Shown here piece after piece: positions 5,061 through 7,447 of a stretch of DNA of 7,447 bases (its first letter is position 1; each line of letters opens with the position of its first letter). Both the position numbers and the translations under genes were made by a program. The stretch is taken from positions 1 through 7,447 of the forward strand of contig JAQSXN010000177.1 in assembly GCA_029256665.1 (NCBI GenBank), written 5' to 3'. This stretch comes from Paenibacillus sp. (lineage in GTDB: Bacteria > Bacillota > Bacilli > Paenibacillales > Paenibacillaceae). The notes below the pieces were generated by a model. That model did no database searches, was not told where the DNA came from, and worked only from the letters and a program-made list of their open reading frames with translations.

Positions 5061-6032
5061 ATGGAGATAGCACGCGGGGAGGCGGGCGGGGAGCGCATGA
5101 AGGCGCTCTCCGCGCCTCCTAATCGAAGAGAGATCATGCGCAAAGACGTGAAGAGGAATTGGTTCGCGTATTTGCTTGCGATCCCGGTCGTCGTTTGGTT
5201 TGTCGTGTTCTGTTACGGGCCGATGTGGGGCGTCCTTATCGCGTTTAAAGATTTTAAGCCGCTGCTAGGCTTCTCGGAGAGCGACTGGGTCGGGTTCAAA
5301 CATTTTGTCGACTTTTTTCAAGGCCCGTACTTCTGGCGCGTGGTCAAAAATACGTTGATGCTTAACATCTGGGGCATCGCGTTCGGGTTTACGGCGCCGA
5401 TCATCCTGGCGTTGCTGCTTAACGAGGTGCGGGACGGGTGGTTCAAGAAATCGGTGCAGACCATTTCGTATATGCCCCACTTTATTTCCCTTGTCGTCGT
5501 CTGCGGGATGATTCATATCTTTACGGCGGACGAAGGCGTCGTTACGCAGCTGCTTCAATGGATAACGGGCAAGGACTATACTTCGCTGCTTGGCTATTCG
5601 TCGTTTTTCCGGGCGATATATACATTCTCGGGGATTTGGCAAGCGATTGGCTGGTCCAGCATCATCTATCTGGCCGCCATGAGCTCCATCGATACCTCCC
5701 TGTACGAGGCGGCCGAAATGGACGGGATCGGAAGAATCAAGAAGATGTGGCATATTACGCTGCCGCAGATCAGCCCCGTCATCGTCATCCTGTTTATTTT
5801 CGCCGTTGGCGGGTTAATGGCATCCGGTCACGAGAAAATTATTCTACTCTACAATCCGCTTACGTACGATACGGCGGACGTTATCGCCTCCTATGTGTAC
5901 CGGCGAGGCCTTAGAGAAGCCAGCTTAAGTTATTCCACGGCCGTAGGGCTTGTCAGCGCGATCGTCAACTTCGGTCTGCTATGGGCGACCAACGAGGTGG
6001 CAAGGCGGAAGTCCGAGGCGAGCTTATGGTAG
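5061..6032 (+). CDS. ABC sugar transporter permease, LplB-like (MalF-type subunit)
   Basis: Inner-membrane subunit forming half of the import channel. It has 323 residues and about six hydrophobic spans: near 36-60, 98-122, 138-154, 186-208, 238-254 and 294-310. The hallmark cytoplasmic EAA loop, which docks the ATPase, is EAAEMDGIGRIKKMWHITLP (216-235). An early YGPMWGVLIAFKDF segment (52-65) is typical of the LplB branch. The start at 5061 follows AGGTGG (5051-5056) by 4 bases. The in-frame ATG at 5097 would remove 12 polar residues and lies in a hairpin loop. It starts 31 bases after the binding-protein stop and ends 22 bases before permease 2, so all three are surely co-transcribed. No ATPase gene follows in the window; such systems normally share an MsmX-type ATPase encoded elsewhere. 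Confidence 0.92.
   Translation: MEIARGEAGGERMKALSAPPNRREIMRKDVKRNWFAYLLAIPVVVWFVVFCYGPMWGVLIAFKDFKPLLGFSESDWVGFKHFVDFFQGPYFWRVVKNTLMLNIWGIAFGFTAPIILALLLNEVRDGWFKKSVQTISYMPHFISLVVVCGMIHIFTADEGVVTQLLQWITGKDYTSLLGYSSFFRAIYTFSGIWQAIGWSSIIYLAAMSSIDTSLYEAAEMDGIGRIKKMWHITLPQISPVIVILFIFAVGGLMASGHEKIILLYNPLTYDTADVIASYVYRRGLREASLSYSTAVGLVSAIVNFGLLWATNEVARRKSEASLW
5089..5111 (+). other. GC-rich stem-loop near the start of permease 1
   Basis: GAGCGC (5091-5096) pairs with GCGCTC (5103-5108), and GG (5089-5090) pairs with CC (5110-5111) past a bulged T. The six-base loop is ATGAAG, holding the alternative in-frame ATG at 5097. It could favour initiation at 5061, slow early elongation or protect the upstream mRNA. 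A regulatory role is speculative. Confidence 0.35.
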
Positions 6033-6054
6033 GGAAGGGAGGGCGCCCAAGCCG

Positions 6055-6957
6055 ATGAGAAGTTATGTTTCCTTTCGCAACCGCATGTTCGACACGTTTA
6101 TCTATGCCTGTTTGATCATCCTGACGTTATGTTGCTTGTATCCCATTCTGCACATCGTGTTCGCGTCGTTCAGCGATCCCGTCCGGCTGGTCGCGCATAA
6201 AGGCGTGTTGGTGTCGCCCCTCGGCTTTACGCTGGACGGCTACAAGCTGATCTTCAAGGACAATAGCCTGCTCGTCGGCTATTGGAATACGATCGTCTAC
6301 GTGGGACTAGGCACGATCGTCAACATGATCATGACGATTATGGGCGCGTTCGTTCTATCCCGCCGCGAGCTGTACTTTAAGAAGCCGATCATGATCATTA
6401 TTACGGTTACGATGTTTTTTGGCGGAGGCCTGATTCCTTGGTTCTTGTTGATGAAGGATATCGGACTTTACAATAACCTGATGGCCATGATTCTGCCGAC
6501 CGCGCTTAATACCTGGAACATGATCGTGCTAAGAACGGGATTCCAATCGATTCCGATCGAGCTTGAAGAAGCGGCTACGATCGACGGGGCCAGTCAGGCG
6601 AGAATATTGATGAACGTTATTCTACCGTTGTCAAAAGCAACGCTTGCCGTCATCTTCCTCTATTATTTGGTCGGCAACTGGAATTCCTGGTTTAACGCGA
6701 TGGTGCTGCTCAAGGATCGCGACCTCTTTCCGTTGCAGCTGCTGCTGAAGGAGATTCTGGTGGCGAACGACTCCACCGCGACGACGATCGGCAGCGCGGG
6801 CGGAGTCGTCATCAGCAGCGCGACCGACGCGACGGCATTTCGGGAATTGGTCAAATATTGCACGATCGTTTTTTCGACGGTGCCGATTTTGACGGTGTAT
6901 CCGTTTTTGCAGAAATATTTCGTGAAAGGCGTGTATGTGGGATCCATTAAGGGTTGA
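6055..6957 (+). CDS. ABC sugar transporter permease, YtcP-like (MalG-type subunit)
   Basis: Inner-membrane partner of permease 1, together forming the channel. It has 300 residues, the family norm. Hydrophobic spans lie near 14-38, 78-101, 111-133, 143-160, 194-212 and 266-284. The EAA loop that contacts the ATPase is EEAATIDGASQARILMNVILP (171-191). The C-terminus, KYFVKGVYVGSIKG (287-300), is the closing signature of the LplC/YtcP branch. ATG at 6055 is the only canonical start in frame after the upstream stop at 6030-6032. AAGGGAGGG lies 11 bases before it, a slightly long spacing. It is the last gene of the operon; its stop codon sits inside the loop of a 10-bp stem. The substrate is that of the binding protein and is unknown. 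Confidence 0.93.
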   Translation: MRSYVSFRNRMFDTFIYACLIILTLCCLYPILHIVFASFSDPVRLVAHKGVLVSPLGFTLDGYKLIFKDNSLLVGYWNTIVYVGLGTIVNMIMTIMGAFVLSRRELYFKKPIMIIITVTMFFGGGLIPWFLLMKDIGLYNNLMAMILPTALNTWNMIVLRTGFQSIPIELEEAATIDGASQARILMNVILPLSKATLAVIFLYYLVGNWNSWFNAMVLLKDRDLFPLQLLLKEILVANDSTATTIGSAGGVVISSATDATAFRELVKYCTIVFSTVPILTVYPFLQKYFVKGVYVGSIKG

Positions 6958-6999
6958 AGCATGGCCAGCTCCAATGGATCCCGGCGCTTGCGAGGCGCC
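6939..6999 (+). other. two abutting stem-loops at the 3' end of the ABC operon
   Basis: GGGATCCATT (6939-6948) pairs perfectly with AATGGATCCC (6973-6982) around a 24-base loop containing the permease 2 stop. GGCGC (6983-6987) then pairs with GCGCC (6995-6999). No T-run follows, so this is not a standard rho-independent terminator. It may protect the mRNA end or act in factor-dependent termination. Confidence 0.5.
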
Positions 7000-7072
7000 A
7001 ATGTATGTAAGGTTTCCTAAAGGATACTTGGGGTCATAAAAGTGCCTGCTTCCGTCTTTAGGTAATCAAAGG

Positions 7073-7078
7073 TATAAT
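7073..7078 (+). promoter_or_regulatory. -10 element of the FMN reductase promoter
   Basis: A perfect TATAAT lies 52 bases before the GTG start. At 16-18 bp upstream there is only a poor -35 (around TTCCGT, 7050-7055) and no extended -10 TG. The start would be near 7085. The weak -35 suggests an activator or another control layer. Confidence 0.45.
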
Positions 7079-7091
7079 TTACTATGTAATA

Positions 7092-7108
7092 ATAAGTAAA
7101 TTACTTAT
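7092..7108. promoter_or_regulatory. 17-bp palindromic operator in the FMN reductase leader
   Basis: ATAAGTAA, a central A, and TTACTTAT form a perfect inverted repeat with 8-bp arms. TTTACT at 7078-7083 is an additional inverted copy of AGTAAA (7095-7100), so the half-site recurs three times between the -10 and the ribosome site. This fits a repressor of the MarR or HxlR type, which often control such reductases. The regulator is not identified. Confidence 0.5.
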
Positions 7109-7129
7109 GATAACCAAGGAGGTATTGTG

Positions 7130-7447
7130 GTGGCTAATCTTAACATCGGCATTATTCTCGGAAGCACGCGTCAAGGACGCGTAAGCCCGCAGGTGGGCGA
7201 ATGGATCAAAGGAATCGCGGACGGACGCGGCGACGCCAACTACGAAATCGTGGACATCGCGGAATACAAGCTGCCTTTCCTCGGCGAGGGCACCGGACAA
7301 GAGCCCGGTCTTGCGGCATGGAACGAGAAGCTGAACGGCCTGGACGGCTTCGTGTTTATCGTGCAGGAATATAACCATAGTATTACTGGAGCGCTCAACA
7401 ACGCGCTGGATTCGGCTCGCGATCCTTGGAACAACAAAGCGGCGGGC
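7130..7447 (+). CDS. NAD(P)H-dependent FMN reductase / azoreductase-like flavoprotein (5' part, cut by window end)
   Basis: N-terminal 106 residues of a flavodoxin-fold reductase that moves electrons from NAD(P)H through FMN to flavins, quinones or azo compounds. Strand 1 is followed by the FMN phosphate loop GSTRQGR (11-17). The family segment IAEYKLPFL (43-51) comes next. The flavin-ring loop is VQEYNHSITGALNNALD (78-94), matching the usual PEYN-S-PG-LKNAID pattern with Q-E in place of P-E and T in place of P. The start is GTG: 7130 lies 7 bases after AAGGAGG (7116-7122), whereas the adjacent in-frame GTG at 7127 is only 4 bases away. The family is usually about 175-200 residues, so roughly half is missing. 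It has its own -10 and palindromic operator, so it is probably separate from the ABC operon. Confidence 0.88.
   Translation, partial: MANLNIGIILGSTRQGRVSPQVGEWIKGIADGRGDANYEIVDIAEYKLPFLGEGTGQEPGLAAWNEKLNGLDGFVFIVQEYNHSITGALNNALDSARDPWNNKAAG

Noticed and set aside
4232..5143. 303-residue minus-strand open frame opposite the binding-protein gene
   Set aside because: Its composition is that of an antisense shadow in GC-rich DNA, and the plus-strand gene there has clear family features.

Overview
The window looks like chromosomal DNA of a Gram-positive, spore-former-type bacterium, most likely Paenibacillaceae (Paenibacillus or Cohnella). The basis is: moderately GC-rich coding DNA with strong AGGAGG-like ribosome sites, sigma-A-type promoters, a lipoprotein solute-binding protein with an LSAC lipobox, LplB/YtcP-type sugar permeases without their own ATPase, and CcpA-type (cre-like) operators. 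The genus call is inference from gene style, not a database match.

Layout. Positions 1-84 hold the possible tail of an upstream gene and a strong rho-independent terminator. Positions 143-1065 (minus strand) carry a VOC/glyoxalase-fold gene followed by an overlapping gene for a regulator with two tandem HxlR-type winged-helix domains. The regulator's frame has no ATG, GTG or TTG at its expected N-terminus. Divergent from this pair, a short-chain dehydrogenase/reductase occupies 1203-2048. The 137-bp divergent region carries a good minus-strand promoter overlapped by inverted repeats, a weaker plus-strand promoter, and three copies of TCGATAG.

An AraC-family regulator (2198-3031) follows, with its own consensus-like promoter, two TGTCTA direct repeats 21 bp apart upstream of the -35, and a clear terminator. 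Next is an ABC importer operon: solute-binding lipoprotein (3272-5029), permease 1 (5061-6032) and permease 2 (6055-6957). Its predicted promoter is flanked by two AAGCGCTT-centred palindromes resembling cre sites. No ATPase gene is present, so the importer probably borrows a shared MsmX-type ATPase. The operon ends in two abutting stem-loops without a U-tract. The window closes inside a flavodoxin-fold NAD(P)H-dependent FMN reductase (7130 onward) with a 17-bp palindrome between its -10 and ribosome site.

Functional reading: the left genes (VOC, HxlR, SDR) and the right-edge reductase fit an electrophile, aldehyde or quinone detoxification theme. The middle is a catabolite-controlled oligosaccharide or sugar-derivative uptake operon with an AraC-type sensor beside it. 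I see no mobile element, CRISPR array, tRNA or rRNA, and no gene-free stretch over 300 bases (the longest is 3032-3271). I find no wholly new system. The points most worth a second look are the start-less tandem-HxlR gene and the operator architectures.
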